A program made the translations under genes and the position numbers. The notes beneath the pieces are model-generated. The model made no database searches. It worked only from the letters and a program-made list of their open reading frames with translations, and was not told where the DNA came from. Of a DNA stretch of 64,000 nt, positions 25,401 through 33,650 are shown piece by piece (the stretch's first letter is position 1; each line of letters starts with the position of its first letter). The stretch is taken from assembly GCF_036370855.1 (NCBI RefSeq), contig NC_088112.1, positions 21,196,469 to 21,260,468 of the forward strand, read 5' to 3'. The stretch comes from Dromaius novaehollandiae. Its lineage: Eukaryota; Chordata; Aves; Casuariiformes; Dromaiidae.

Positions 25401-28400
25401 AACGGGAACCTGCAGAGGCCGCGAGCTCCCACCGCTCTTATCGCCTCGCGCCGGCACGGCACGGCCCGGCCCGGCGGCGCCCATCCCCGCGGCGGCGGGG
25501 CGCGCTCCGGAGGGGGACGGGGGGACGCCCATCTCCGCGGCGGCGAGGCGCCCCGCGCCCGCCCCGGCCTCCGCCCCGCGCTCCGCTCCGCACCGCGGGG
25601 GCGGCCGGGGCCGGTGTCCGACAGCCGCCGCTGGCGAAACGCACGCGAGAAACGCGGCAGCACTTACAGCTCCGCCGCCTCCGCGCAGCCTCCGCGCAGC
25701 CCCCGCGCCCCGCCCGGCGCCGCCGCCCCGCGCACCGCCCCCGCGCACCGCCCCCGCGCCCCGCCCGGCCCGGCCGTAACCCCCGCGGCGCCGCAGGCAG
25801 CGGGGGGGCCGCAGGCAGCGGGGGGGCCGTCGCTGCCGCGTCTCCGGGCCGGGAAGCGACCCCCCGGCGCTCGAGGCAGAAACAGGGTTTGGTGGTTTGC
25901 GCCCATCGCTGGTAACAACGCGACGGATGAGTTGCTGCTGCTTCTCCGGAGGATGCTGCGGTAGCGTTAGTGCCGGCTGGAGACGGGCAGATACCCAGCG
26001 AGGTTTCGGGCACGCTTGTCAGAATTCATGCATTTCGCTCAAATCTGGGTATTCTGCAAGCAGGTTGAATTCGTAAAATTGCCCAGGGCTGCGGGTGGGT
26101 CCAAGGGTGCCTCACTGGCCGATTCCCACCGGCACCGACATGGGGCCCCACTCCCCGGTGGCCACACGCTGCAGGACGGGGGGCTCGGGCACCCCGGGAG
26201 CGGGAGCAACACCCCTGCACACGCACCAGTGCATTTATCTATAGGTGCCCCCCTTCCCAGCTCCCGTGGGCGAGGGATGCTCTTGCCACCGCCCCAAGGA
26301 AACACCACTTGAAAGGAGATTTCTGCCGGAGGAAGCAGCCCTGCTCCGAACCTCTCCCCGCTATTACGCCCTGCCAAAGACCGATGGGAAACACGGGTTC
26401 GCTTTGGTTTCTAAAGTAGGGAGGCTCGTGGCAAGCAGGCTGCAGAGCTGTCGGGGCGGCTGGACCAGGACGGTGCCAGCAGCCAAACAGTGGTGTGAAG
26501 AAGGGGGAGAAGTGGCTACACTGTTTGGATGTTTTAAAACCCTTGGTTTGCATTTCAGGATCTTTGCTGTTGAGTTAGGGCTTTTCTTGAGTAACTTGAG
26601 CAGAAATGAGGCTGAGCCGTGCTTGTGTTTCCAGTCAGGTTTGCTGGCTGTTTCCCAGGCTGCAGCACGCCGACGCTGCTGAAACTCGGTTCTCATCCAA
26701 GCGCTCCTGTTTCCAGAGGGACTTCCCAGCCCCCGGAAAGCACGTCTGTCCGTGCCGTTTCGCACGCTCCTCCCCGAGCGCCGCTCTTCACTCCACCATC
26801 CCCTTCCCCGCTGCAAAAGCGGCTGCAAAATCCCGCTTTTGGGGCACTTCATACCCTCGCTAAGCCGTTCCTTTCTCCTCGGCCCTTCCCCACCCGGCGC
26901 CCGAGGTTGCAAAGGGTTAATTTGGGGAGCGAAGCCCTCGGACAGCCGGGAGCTTTGCTTTGGCCTCCCCGAACGTGCCCGAGCACATCAAGCGAGCGCG
27001 CGAGCGGCGAGGGTGCCGGGCCGAGGCTCTGCCCCGCGCGCCCGGCCGTTGGCGGCCCCGGCATCGTGCCACCCGCCGCAGCCTCTCAGCGGAGGGGAGT
27101 CGCTGGCACCGCCGCCGCGGAGCCGGTCCAGGGCGAAAACGCCAGCAGTAGCAACCGATACGCCAACCCGAAATGCCGACGCTGATCGTGAAAACACCGG
27201 ACCAAGGGGAAACCAGTGCAAACGTCTTACGGCAGCGCTGTGTAGAGCATCCTGGGGACAACTCACTAAACGCTATAAAGTCGAATAAAGCACCATGCAA
27301 AAGGCTTTTCAACGTTTTAGAGCGCTTCGGGTTGCTGGCGTAGCTCGCGTAACCCTTTGCAGCCAAGCAGTAGGCTGCGGGGGCGGGGGGGGGTCATCTG
27401 AGCCTTCTGCAGAAAATAATTGCATTTCTGCAGAAAGTAATAGTTCTGGTTTAGCTCATCTAGACTTGCTGCGTGACGGTGTTCATCCAAACCTGGCCTG
27501 TGCTGGACACACTAAGCAAAACACATTCCAGATTTGAAGAGGGACTAGAGCATCTTTGTCCTTTTTCTCCCCCCTAGTGAAACAATCTCTAAATACCGTC
27601 AGAACGATTCCCACCTTCTCTGCCTGAAACTGGTCCCTGCAGAAATCTGCAAAAGAGACATTTAAATGAATCCGCGCCTTTTGTTATTTCAGCCTTTTGT
27701 TATTTATTCACAGCTTCTGTTATTTCAAATGCAAATTGGGCTTCCGGATTCATTTAAAACAACAAAAGAATGGTTTACACCCCCTCTGGATACTTTTCCA
27801 AAGCAAAAAAGAAAAAAAAGTAAAATAGTTTAGTAATTTCAGTCCTGGCTCCTGTGTAGACCAGCTCCCACTCACCTCAGAGGAAAAAATAAGCACAGTT
27901 TAGCAAAAACTTCACGTGACCTCGCTGCCGCCTGGCAGGCTCCGGGGAAGCCGGGCCGGCTCCGCACAGTGCCGTCTAGCAGCCTCCGGCGCGGGGTTCC
28001 CACGCTTCCGCACTGGGTTCCCGCACTCCGGCACCGAGCTGGAAATACCTGCCTGCAGGCGACTGCCTCTGCTTCACTCCTCCAAGTGATATCACAGCCT
28101 GGAAGTATTCGCATGGTTTGGTGACCTCGTTCAGAGCGACCGTCACCGGCCAGGCGAGATGGGCTCGGCCCCTCGAGGGCCTCCCCGGGAGAGGAGGCCG
28201 GGCCGGCTCCGTTCGGAAGGAGATGCCGAGAGGAAAGCTTGGTGAAACACCACGCCGGTGCAACAGCAAAGGGGGTGCAAGTCCATCGTAAATAACTCTG
28301 GGCTGAAAGTCAGATGCTTTCAGGACAAAGGGCTCTAGAATGACTTTCCAAAATAAAAGCACGTGTAGGGAAGCCCAGTTTACCAGTGGGAGGTCCGGAC

Positions 28401-31400
28401 ATTTACCCAAGCACTAGATGCGGTGGGAGCACGCCATGGGGTCCCACCAGCATTGGCTCACACCACACGGCCCCACCTGGGCCTGCCGGTCCGACAGAAG
28501 CGAAGAGCGTGTGGCAAACGCCGTTGGGCTGACACCTTTGAAGACGGCCGTCCATCTGTCTCCAAAGCCCAGCCTGGAGAGCAGGGCATCCAGACGGAGC
28601 AGCACGTCGTCCATCTGTGTGGAGCTGGGCTCAGAGCCCGTCTGCCCTCCCAGTGCCACCACTGCCCTCAGCAGGAGGATGGTGGAGGGTGTCTTTGACT
28701 TTTGCCAATAGCAGATGGCCTTACAAGTGCGACCATCTCTGGCTGCTCTCTACTACGGATGATGGAGAGACCCTTCTCTGGGATTATCATTTTCAAAGTC
28801 ACCCAGCCTTCGCACGTGGTCCCCGTCCAACAGTGGCCTGCACCAACTCACTCCGCCGACCTCAGCGAGGGAAGCCACGGAGCAAAACACGGGCCCCTCC
28901 GGAGCCCGCTGCCCTCGCCGCGGCCAGCCCATCGCGCACTGATTCAGCAGCGTTACTCTGCACTGATGAGATGGAAACTGTTCACTGCCATTCACACGTG
29001 GCATCGCCGAGATGGTATCTACACCACAGCAGCCACACGGTTGAGCAAATGGAAATGTGAGCTGTGTTCTTGCAGTGCACGGATCAAGACAAGAAAACTT
29101 TTCCTCCCTTAATTGGGGGTTTCCTAACTGCATGGTGATTTCCACTGAATAGCACATTTTTTGACAAGTGACACTTCCTTCCTGTCGTGCAAAGGAAAAT
29201 AATGTGGACAAGATAAGTCCAGTTATCGCCTCCTCACATTTCTGAAAATGGTGCAACACCCAGTGTGAAAGCCTGAAAAACGCCTTGCTGGCTAGCAGGG
29301 AAGGCCGTTACCTCGGGACTTTCAGGAAGAGCAAGGGCAATTTTGGGGTTTTGTGGGAGAATCACGGATGGGTCTTAGCAGGAGGCTGCATTTTAGAGGC
29401 CTTTTTCCAGCCTCCCACCTCACACTGTAACTACGCCGCTGTTCACAAAAGCCAAGGCGGTAAGTAAAGACCGTGCGAAACCTGGCAGAAGCCAGGGGAC
29501 TTTGGCAATCGACTTTGAAACTCCCTTTCCTGGCTAAAAATCCCCATTTCATCTCCCTCGCTTACCTTTCTCACCAGCAGCCACCAAGTTTCCCCTAGCG
29601 CACTCTCCAGTTCAAAGCTAAAGTATTTATAATTTTGCTTATATGGCAAACATAAAGAAGCCAAAACACACCAGCAAAAGCCTTCCTTCGGCTTTCCCAC
29701 CCTCCCTTGTGCTCTCCTGCTTCCCCGCGCAGCCGGGCACCTTGGAGGCTCCCGGGCAGCATCTACGGCGAGAGCGGGGTTGGACACAGCGAGCGACTTG
29801 CCGTCGATAAGCGCTGATAGCACACCGAGGCAATCGACCCGAGCCCAGCAAAGCATTCACCCGTATCGCGCCGTACGGTAACAACGCTAAGTTCCTCCTG
29901 GTCTCCAAAACGGGATTTGCTAAGCCTCTGAATCAGCAGGTCTGGAAATAAAATCCCCTGGAGAGACAGCCTTGGCTCGTGGCGGCCTACAGAGAAGCTG
30001 AGGGGCGCGAGAGGGCTCCCGCTTTGAACGTGGGGTTTTATGGATTTTGCAGATACGTTTTTAGCATTTTAACTCATATCTTAAAGCCACATGCTCTGTA
30101 GTATGTCTTACTACAGCATGCCCGAGTAGGCTCCAGCATGGGAGGGTGGCAGGGTCCATGAGCAAACCTGCAGCCCCCGGCTCTGCGGAGCAGCGCGTTT
30201 CCAACCCAACGCCGTTGCGGAGATGCCACCAGAGATGCCCAGCGCGGGGCTGCCTCGCGTTTGCCCCCGGCCCCCCGCCTGGCCACCTTGCAGCCGCGGG
30301 AGCAGAACGGAGCCAAGGCACGGCCAAAGCCCTGGAGCGCTTGGACTTCTCGCCCAAGACACAAATGGCAGTGATGGAATAATCTAATTACTTGTATTGA
30401 TCCCTCAAAGGAACACATATGGAGCACTTAAAAATACAAATTATATTAATAGATGCTCCTCTTTCTTGTTCCTTTCTAATAAGAAAGGGCGTGATGAAGT
30501 TGATGGTTTTGTTTGGGTCTGTAGGAAGAAATCATCCATCAAAGTCAGGAAGAAAGCCATGGGGAAAGAGCTGCCCTCGAGGCCTGGGCAGCCTCTCAAG
30601 AGGTAAACGCTCCCACCTTGCATTTTACCTACCAGCGCTTCGTAAGTCTTGCCCAGACTCGGCTCTACTTAGCTAAAAGTTTTTTGGGTGCTGGTTGAAA
30701 CCGTGCAGCAATAAAGAGGAGATGCAGGTCTCTCTCTCAAAGAGCTCCCAGAAACGTAACCGGGAGGAAAGGTCTAAGCCCTGCGGTGCTCTGCAGGGTT
30801 TGGTGGCGTCAGAAAAACGACAATTACACTGCTACTGATGTAACGCTGTATGTCCGTGTTCCTGGCTCGCACCCAAGGCAGCTTTTCTATTTCAGTGGGT
30901 AATCAGTTAATTCAGTTTACCATCTGTCCTCAAAGCTCTTCTCCTCTTTTCATTACTTGAATATATTTGTAGTATCGATAGTAGAGTGGAGAGTATCAAA
31001 TCTATGTCTCCATTAGCCTAGAGCACCAGAGAAAGATTGGTATGTGTTGTCTTTCCTCCCTCCAAGCAAGCGGGGAAAACCAGACACATTTGCTCTTTCC
31101 TTTCGATGGTATCTAGCAGCCATTTAAATGGAAAGTAATAGTGGGATGGAGAGCAAAAACAACTAAATATCCCTCTTTGAATGTCAGGTTTCCCCTCCTG
31201 TGCAGCAGCCAGCACTTTGCGGTTTGACCTGAGCAACCTTGGGAGTCTGCTCGGGTCCACACAAAGTTCACCAGGAGATATTTCTTATCCAGGGACCCAA
31301 ACTTCAGGGCTTCATCAAGTCTCCTGTGTCACAGCTTGAGAACCAGATTTAGATGTGGGAGCATAGAAACCTGTTGCAATATCAGATTAACCTTTGCAGA

Positions 31401-33377
31401 TATGCACTGAAAAACATTTTGAGCTGCTCTGAGGCTGGCGGGGAGAAGGACACGACCCTGCGACAGCTAAACGCGAGGCGTCTCCATCCTCCTCCTCCGG
31501 GTTGCAAAAGGCAGCAACAAGCGTCTCGTTCAGTAAACGAGGGCAGCCGGGACCGACTCCTCCACGGAGCAGAGGGATGTGCAGCAGGATGGAGCCACGC
31601 GGGAAGACCAAGGCCGCGCGTGCAACCGCCAGCAAGAGCGCGTCGGAAAAAGCACCAGGCTGCCGGGTCAGACGGAGGGTCTCATCTCCAGCGAGACACG
31701 TCTCCAACAGATGATGGGTGTTGACGTCTCCCGCAGCTGCTAAGCGCGGTGCAATATGGCAAGGACAGCGCATCTGTCTCAGGGCATCTACTCTGCCGAT
31801 CAAAACGTCAGGCTAAAGTCACCATCCACGCTGAAATAAAGCAGGCAAGGAACCGGGGGAGGTCACAGGTCAGCTTCACCCAAGCAGACGCACTTCAGGA
31901 CAGCGGGACTCGCTGAGATGGGAGGCCCAAGGCTTGCGCTCGGGCCAGCACCGTGGGATGGACGTGGAGATGCTCGCAGGGCCCATGTGCTCACCGCGGG
32001 CCAAATCCTCCTCTCACTGCCATAAACGAAGCCCATAATGTAGCTCGGAGCAGTCCCTGGGCCTCTGGGCACAAAACACCACAATACACCCTTGCCTGCA
32101 GCCTCTGAGCCGAATTTGGCTCTTTCATTCACCCATGCAGCTCCCTTTGGGAGCAATTTTGCACTGTGAGAGTTTTGCTGCTGCTCAGAAGCAGCTGATT
32201 CGAGCTGCTGACATAAGCGGCTGTCAGCCCACCGGCTCGAACGGGAGCTGCCAGTGCATCTCCAAAGACAAAATTTAGGCCAGTGATATCAGGGTCCCAT
32301 TTTTTTCACTGTTGACACTTCCCTTTCCATAATCAAAAATACCAAGTTAAATAAGAATGTAAATAACAGCTATACATTTTGCATCCTTGGTGCTTTCTGG
32401 AGTATTTATCTAATGATGCAAAGATACTGTCTTTTAAAATCATTTTCCCCTTTGCACTTCTTCCCCTGGGAAGTCTGTTTGTCTAGAGGAAAGCTGGTAA
32501 ATAAAAGAGGAAACAGCACAGATATTGAATGTTACTTTTCCTTAGGAAAGACGCTTTACACATATTCAAAGCGCTCGATTTTGAATCAGTGCAGATCACT
32601 TAAAGCTGAACCTTCAAATACCTTACAGAAAATCACCTATTTCAGACATGCAATAATTTTCCAGTTCTGTCAGACCCACTTTACATCACGGTCGCATACC
32701 AACAAAGCAACGGGATCCATTTTCACCCTTTGTTCAGTATATACACTGCACACACGCACACGTAGCTAAGTGCACATCCCTATTTCACATATTCACTACA
32801 AATAAAGAGAAAGAGCCCCAGCAAATTTGCCACAGATGGACCAGTGGAATAAATCGCAAGATCATTTTGGAGAAATTATGCAACACACGCAGCCGAGCGC
32901 ACGGCTGGGCTCGCGCTGGCCGGCTGCAATAACATCGCCCTGTGCCTGTGTTCAAAACAGACGCATGCAGCAGAATAATAAATATTCATCTCTGAAACCA
33001 TCTTAGCTGTTAAGTGTGCGCTCCTGCCTGCCTTCTCCCTTTAAAATATTTGGAATAGCCGTGCAATGCAGCTGGGGGAGGAGAGGGCCCGGGAGCGGGG
33101 GGAGCGCGGGGAGCAGAGCAAGGACCCAGGCGCAGAGGTCGTTTCGGAGAGGTCCCAGCTCTCATTCCCCCGCGGCGGGAGCAGCGCAGAGCCCCCGCGC
33201 TCGCACAGCCCTTGGGCAGCCTCCTCCCGCATCGTACGGAAAACGAGATGAAAAACCCAGAGCAGAGCGGGCAAAGCAAAGCAGGAAGGCGGAGGAAGGG
33301 GAAGCAGGGAGGCCGGAGCGGCACTTACCCACGAGCAGCCAGCCGGAGCCCCCGGACGCCAGCAGGGCCCCGAGCAT
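1333..33377 (-). CDS. ACSL6: ACSL6, long-chain acyl-CoA synthetase 6 (5' part, 14 exons)
   Basis: ACSL6 makes long-chain fatty acyl-CoA from fatty acid, ATP and CoA on ER or outer mitochondrial membranes, and is mainly a brain, muscle and red-cell isoform with polyunsaturated substrates. The exons join in frame: 33377-33329, 18342-18122, 16219-16105, 14335-14271, 13822-13721, 13584-13485, 12898-12720, 12195-12163, 10770-10719, 6998-6925, then 5186-5109 or 5052-4975, 2639-2505 and 1467-1333. They give 446 residues, against roughly 700-720 for the complete family member. Visible features are an N-terminal membrane anchor (about 52-69), the ATP/AMP signature FTSGTTGNPKG (300-310, split by an intron), the gate segment ISF/YLPLAHMFER and the block YCHGGRIGFFQGDIRLLSDD. 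The human ACSL6 N-terminus and its MQ-QE/DVLR-LRLPEL stretch match closely, which separates it from ACSL1 and ACSL5. The C-terminal third lies left of the window. Exon placement comes from reading splice sites and frame; family knowledge is recalled, not searched. Confidence 0.96.
1481..1515. repeat. (GGGAC)7 microsatellite at an ACSL6 acceptor
   Basis: Seven perfect GGGAC copies on the plus strand. In the ACSL6 transcript this reads (GTCCC)7, 13 nt upstream of the TAG acceptor of exon 13, where the polypyrimidine tract belongs. Confidence 0.97.
2505..2639 (-). CDS. ACSL6: ACSL6 coding exon 12
   Basis: 135 bp, 45 codons, phase 0. It contains SVVYCHGGRIGFFQGDIRLL followed by SDDMKALRPTIFPVVPRLLN and RMYDK, one of the best conserved ACSL blocks. 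The acceptor is CCCCAG and the donor is AAG|GTGAGG. Confidence 0.97.
4975..5052 (-). CDS. ACSL6: ACSL6 alternative exon 11b (Y-gate)
   Basis: 78 bp, 26 codons, phase 0 at both ends. It contains SHWAPTCADVHISYLPLAHM then FERMVQ. It aligns residue for residue with exon 11a at SFLPLAHMFER, but carries Tyr at the gate position (344). The acceptor is TTCCAG and the donor is CAG|GTAAGG. Only 56 nt separate it from exon 11a. Confidence 0.95.
5109..5186 (-). CDS. ACSL6: ACSL6 alternative exon 11a (F-gate)
   Basis: 78 bp, 26 codons, phase 0 at both ends. It contains VIFPRQDDVLISFLPLAHMF then ERVIQ. The Phe at residue 344 sits in the fatty-acid gate that controls access to the acyl tunnel. It is upstream of the Y-gate exon in the direction of transcription. 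The acceptor is CTGCAG and the donor is CAG|GTGAGA. Mutually exclusive use with exon 11b is established for mammalian ACSL6. Confidence 0.95.
6571..6604. repeat. AT dinucleotide microsatellite
   Basis: Interrupted (AT)n tract in ACSL6 intron 10. Confidence 0.95.
6925..6998 (-). CDS. ACSL6: ACSL6 coding exon 10 (second half of ATP/AMP signature)
   Basis: 74 bp, residues 306-330, NPKGAMLTHGNVVADFSGFL then KVTE. The acceptor is TTGCAG and the donor is GAG|GTGAAT. It ends in phase 0 and can therefore join either 78-bp gate exon. Confidence 0.96.
10719..10770 (-). CDS. ACSL6: ACSL6 coding exon 9 (first half of ATP/AMP signature)
   Basis: 52 bp, PPRPEDLSIVCFTSGTT plus one base, residues 289-305. 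It carries the phosphate-binding FTSGTT of the adenylate-forming enzymes. The motif is completed by GNPKG in exon 10. The acceptor is TTCTAG and the donor is CAG|GTAAAA. Confidence 0.95.
12163..12195 (-). CDS. ACSL6: ACSL6 microexon 8 (33 bp)
   Basis: Eleven codons, ECGRGSRHVPV, aligned with the linker before the PPxPxDLSIVCF block in human ACSL6. It is bounded by a clean acceptor (CTCTTCCAG) and donor GTG|GTGAGT, with phase 0 at both ends. Skipping it would remove 11 residues without a frameshift. Confidence 0.9.
12720..12898 (-). CDS. ACSL6: ACSL6 coding exon 7 (GC donor)
   Basis: 179 bp, residues 218-277, from ADISTVICDKPEKARVLLDH through ETPGLSSIILMDPF to AMRDVE. The acceptor is TTCCAG. 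The only 3' end that keeps frame with the next exon and matches the human intron position is GAG|GCGAGT, a non-canonical GC donor at 12719-12718. Confidence 0.9.
13485..13584 (-). CDS. ACSL6: ACSL6 coding exon 6
   Basis: 100 bp, residues 185-217. It encodes WIISELACYTYSMVVVPLYD followed by TLGPGAIRYIVNT, the ACSL adenylation-fold core. The acceptor is ATGCAG and the donor is CAG|GTAG. It ends in phase 1. Confidence 0.96.
13721..13822 (-). CDS. ACSL6: ACSL6 coding exon 5
   Basis: 102 bp, phase 0 at both ends, residues 151-184. It includes ERAEALGSGLLQQG and EQFIGVFAQNRPE, the conserved start of the adenylate-forming N-terminal domain. The acceptor is TTCCAG and the donor is GAG|GTGAGG. Confidence 0.95.
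14271..14335 (-). CDS. ACSL6: ACSL6 coding exon 4
   Basis: 65 bp encoding residues 129-150, NGPCLGFRKPKQPYQWLSYK-E, a near-invariant ACSL block. The acceptor is TCCTAG and the donor is GAG|GTGAGC. Confidence 0.95.
15510..15990 (+). mobile_element. Degraded CR1/L2-like non-LTR retrotransposon ORF2 fragment
   Basis: The plus-strand frame from about 15,603 reads TFNAVKCKIMHIGSNNPNYK, then LTMITYQ. After a frameshift it reads RDLGTILDSSECVS. These match the reverse-transcriptase C-terminal region typical of sauropsid CR1-type elements (KCK-MHIG-NNPNYK, RDLGV-VDSS). Stops and frameshifts show it is dead. It lies antisense in ACSL6 intron 3. The family call is from remembered motifs. Confidence 0.65.
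16105..16219 (-). CDS. ACSL6: ACSL6 coding exon 3
   Basis: 115 bp encoding residues 91-128 plus one base. It contains ARRSVIGDSAQLLTHYYDDA and TMYEVFRRG, an N-terminal hallmark of ACSL1/5/6 proteins. The acceptor is CCGCAG and the donor is G|GTGAGTGC. It ends in phase 1 and completes a Glu codon with exon 4. Confidence 0.95.
18122..18342 (-). CDS. ACSL6: ACSL6 coding exon 2 (membrane anchor; internal start)
   Basis: 221 bp between acceptor TTGCAG (18343-18348) and donor GTAAGG. It encodes residues 17-90: a leucine-rich amphipathic stretch, then a hydrophobic helix (GLGAFAAVVAYWF) and a short basic segment. The internal Met at 18316-18314 (residue 26, MQAQDVL) is the start used by short ACSL6 isoforms when a different non-coding first exon is spliced here. 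Only 26 nt of this exon precede that ATG. Confidence 0.95.
22541..22680. repeat. AT/TG microsatellite with inverted arms
   Basis: TATA-rich tract with interspersed CA/TG runs. ACACATGCA near 22,602 and TGCATGTGT near 22,627 are inverted copies flanking an AT core, so the strand can fold into a hairpin. Confidence 0.85.
22908..22933. promoter_or_regulatory. Palindromic MEF2-like site
   Basis: CTATTTTTAG at 22908-22917 fits the MEF2 consensus. It is part of a perfect inverted repeat: TATTTTTAGGT (22909-22919), 3-nt loop, ACCTAAAAATA (22923-22933). It lies in ACSL6 intron 1 near CpG-rich DNA. Binding is inferred only. Confidence 0.45.
24380..25170. repeat. Polar minisatellite of ACCTCACC/GTGGTGGG units
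   Basis: Tandem units built from GTGGCCAGGACCTCACC and GTGGTGGGACCTCACCG. The left part (24,380-24,900) is degenerate with longer mixed units. The right part (24,910-25,170) is nearly homogeneous and ends at the CpG island. Long open frames across it are repeat artefacts. Confidence 0.92.
25180..25900 (-). promoter_or_regulatory. Intronic CpG island, candidate internal ACSL6 promoter
   Basis: Extremely GC- and CpG-dense block (runs of CCGCGCC and CCCGCGCCCCGCCCGG) inside intron 1. On the minus strand GGAGCT|GTAAGTGC at about 25668/25667 is a perfect donor. A non-coding exon ending there and joined to exon 2 at 18342 would make the short isoform starting at Met26. The island and donor are seen; the promoter role is inferred. 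Confidence 0.5.
33329..33377 (-). CDS. ACSL6: ACSL6 coding exon 1 (long isoform start)
   Basis: Sixteen codons plus one base, beginning MLGALLASGGSGWLLV and ending at a consensus donor (GTAAGT at 33328-33323). Joined to exon 2 it continues as E-FALSVAGK-MQAQ, matching the layout of the human long isoform. The segment is hydrophobic and signal-anchor-like. The ATG at 33377 has G at -3. An in-frame ATG lies further upstream at 33620, but the intervening codons are low-complexity GC-rich sequence with no family match, so 33377 is preferred. Confidence 0.88.
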
Positions 33378-33650
33378 CCCTGCGCCCGGCACTGCGGCAC
33401 GCTCACCGCCCCGGCGCTCCCCCCAGCCGCCCGCCCCCTCTCCCCATCCTGCAGAGCCCTCCGGCTCCCGCTCGGAAGGGGCGATGCTGGCGGCTGGCGC
33501 GGAGGACGGACAGACAGACACCCGTGCAGGGAGTCCCTTCCCCCCGAACATCCGCAGCAGCCGCCACGGAGAGCAGGGGGAGGGGAAAGAGGGATGGGAA
33601 GGGGAGAGACTTTCTTCCATAACTCCTCTGGTTTATTCCATCGCTCCTGT
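33378..33650 (-). promoter_or_regulatory. ACSL6 5' UTR and CpG-rich promoter region
   Basis: CpG-rich DNA directly upstream of the first coding exon, continuous with the CpG-rich stretch that starts near 33,060. An Sp1-type GC box, GGGGGCGGGCGG on the minus strand, lies at 33427-33438. No TATA box is evident, which fits a CpG-island promoter. CpG frequency drops sharply beyond about 33,650. The transcription start is not defined by the sequence. Confidence 0.6.

Larger units (their letters stand above)
18343..33328 (-). other. ACSL6 intron 1 (15 kb)
   Basis: Very GC-rich from 18.4 to 21.4 kb and from 21.9 to 25.9 kb, then mixed. It contains the AT hairpin region (22.54-22.68 kb), the MEF2-like palindrome (22,908-22,933), a CpG-rich islet at about 22,220-22,450, the polar minisatellite (24.4-25.2 kb) and the internal CpG island. 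From 26 to 33 kb there are ordinary mixed-composition stretches in which no exon or classified repeat was recognised. Confidence 0.7.

Noticed and set aside
24869..26013. Long GC-rich open frames through the intronic CpG island
   Set aside because: Arg/Pro/Ala-rich readings expected from CpG-dense DNA in any frame; no homology and no start context.
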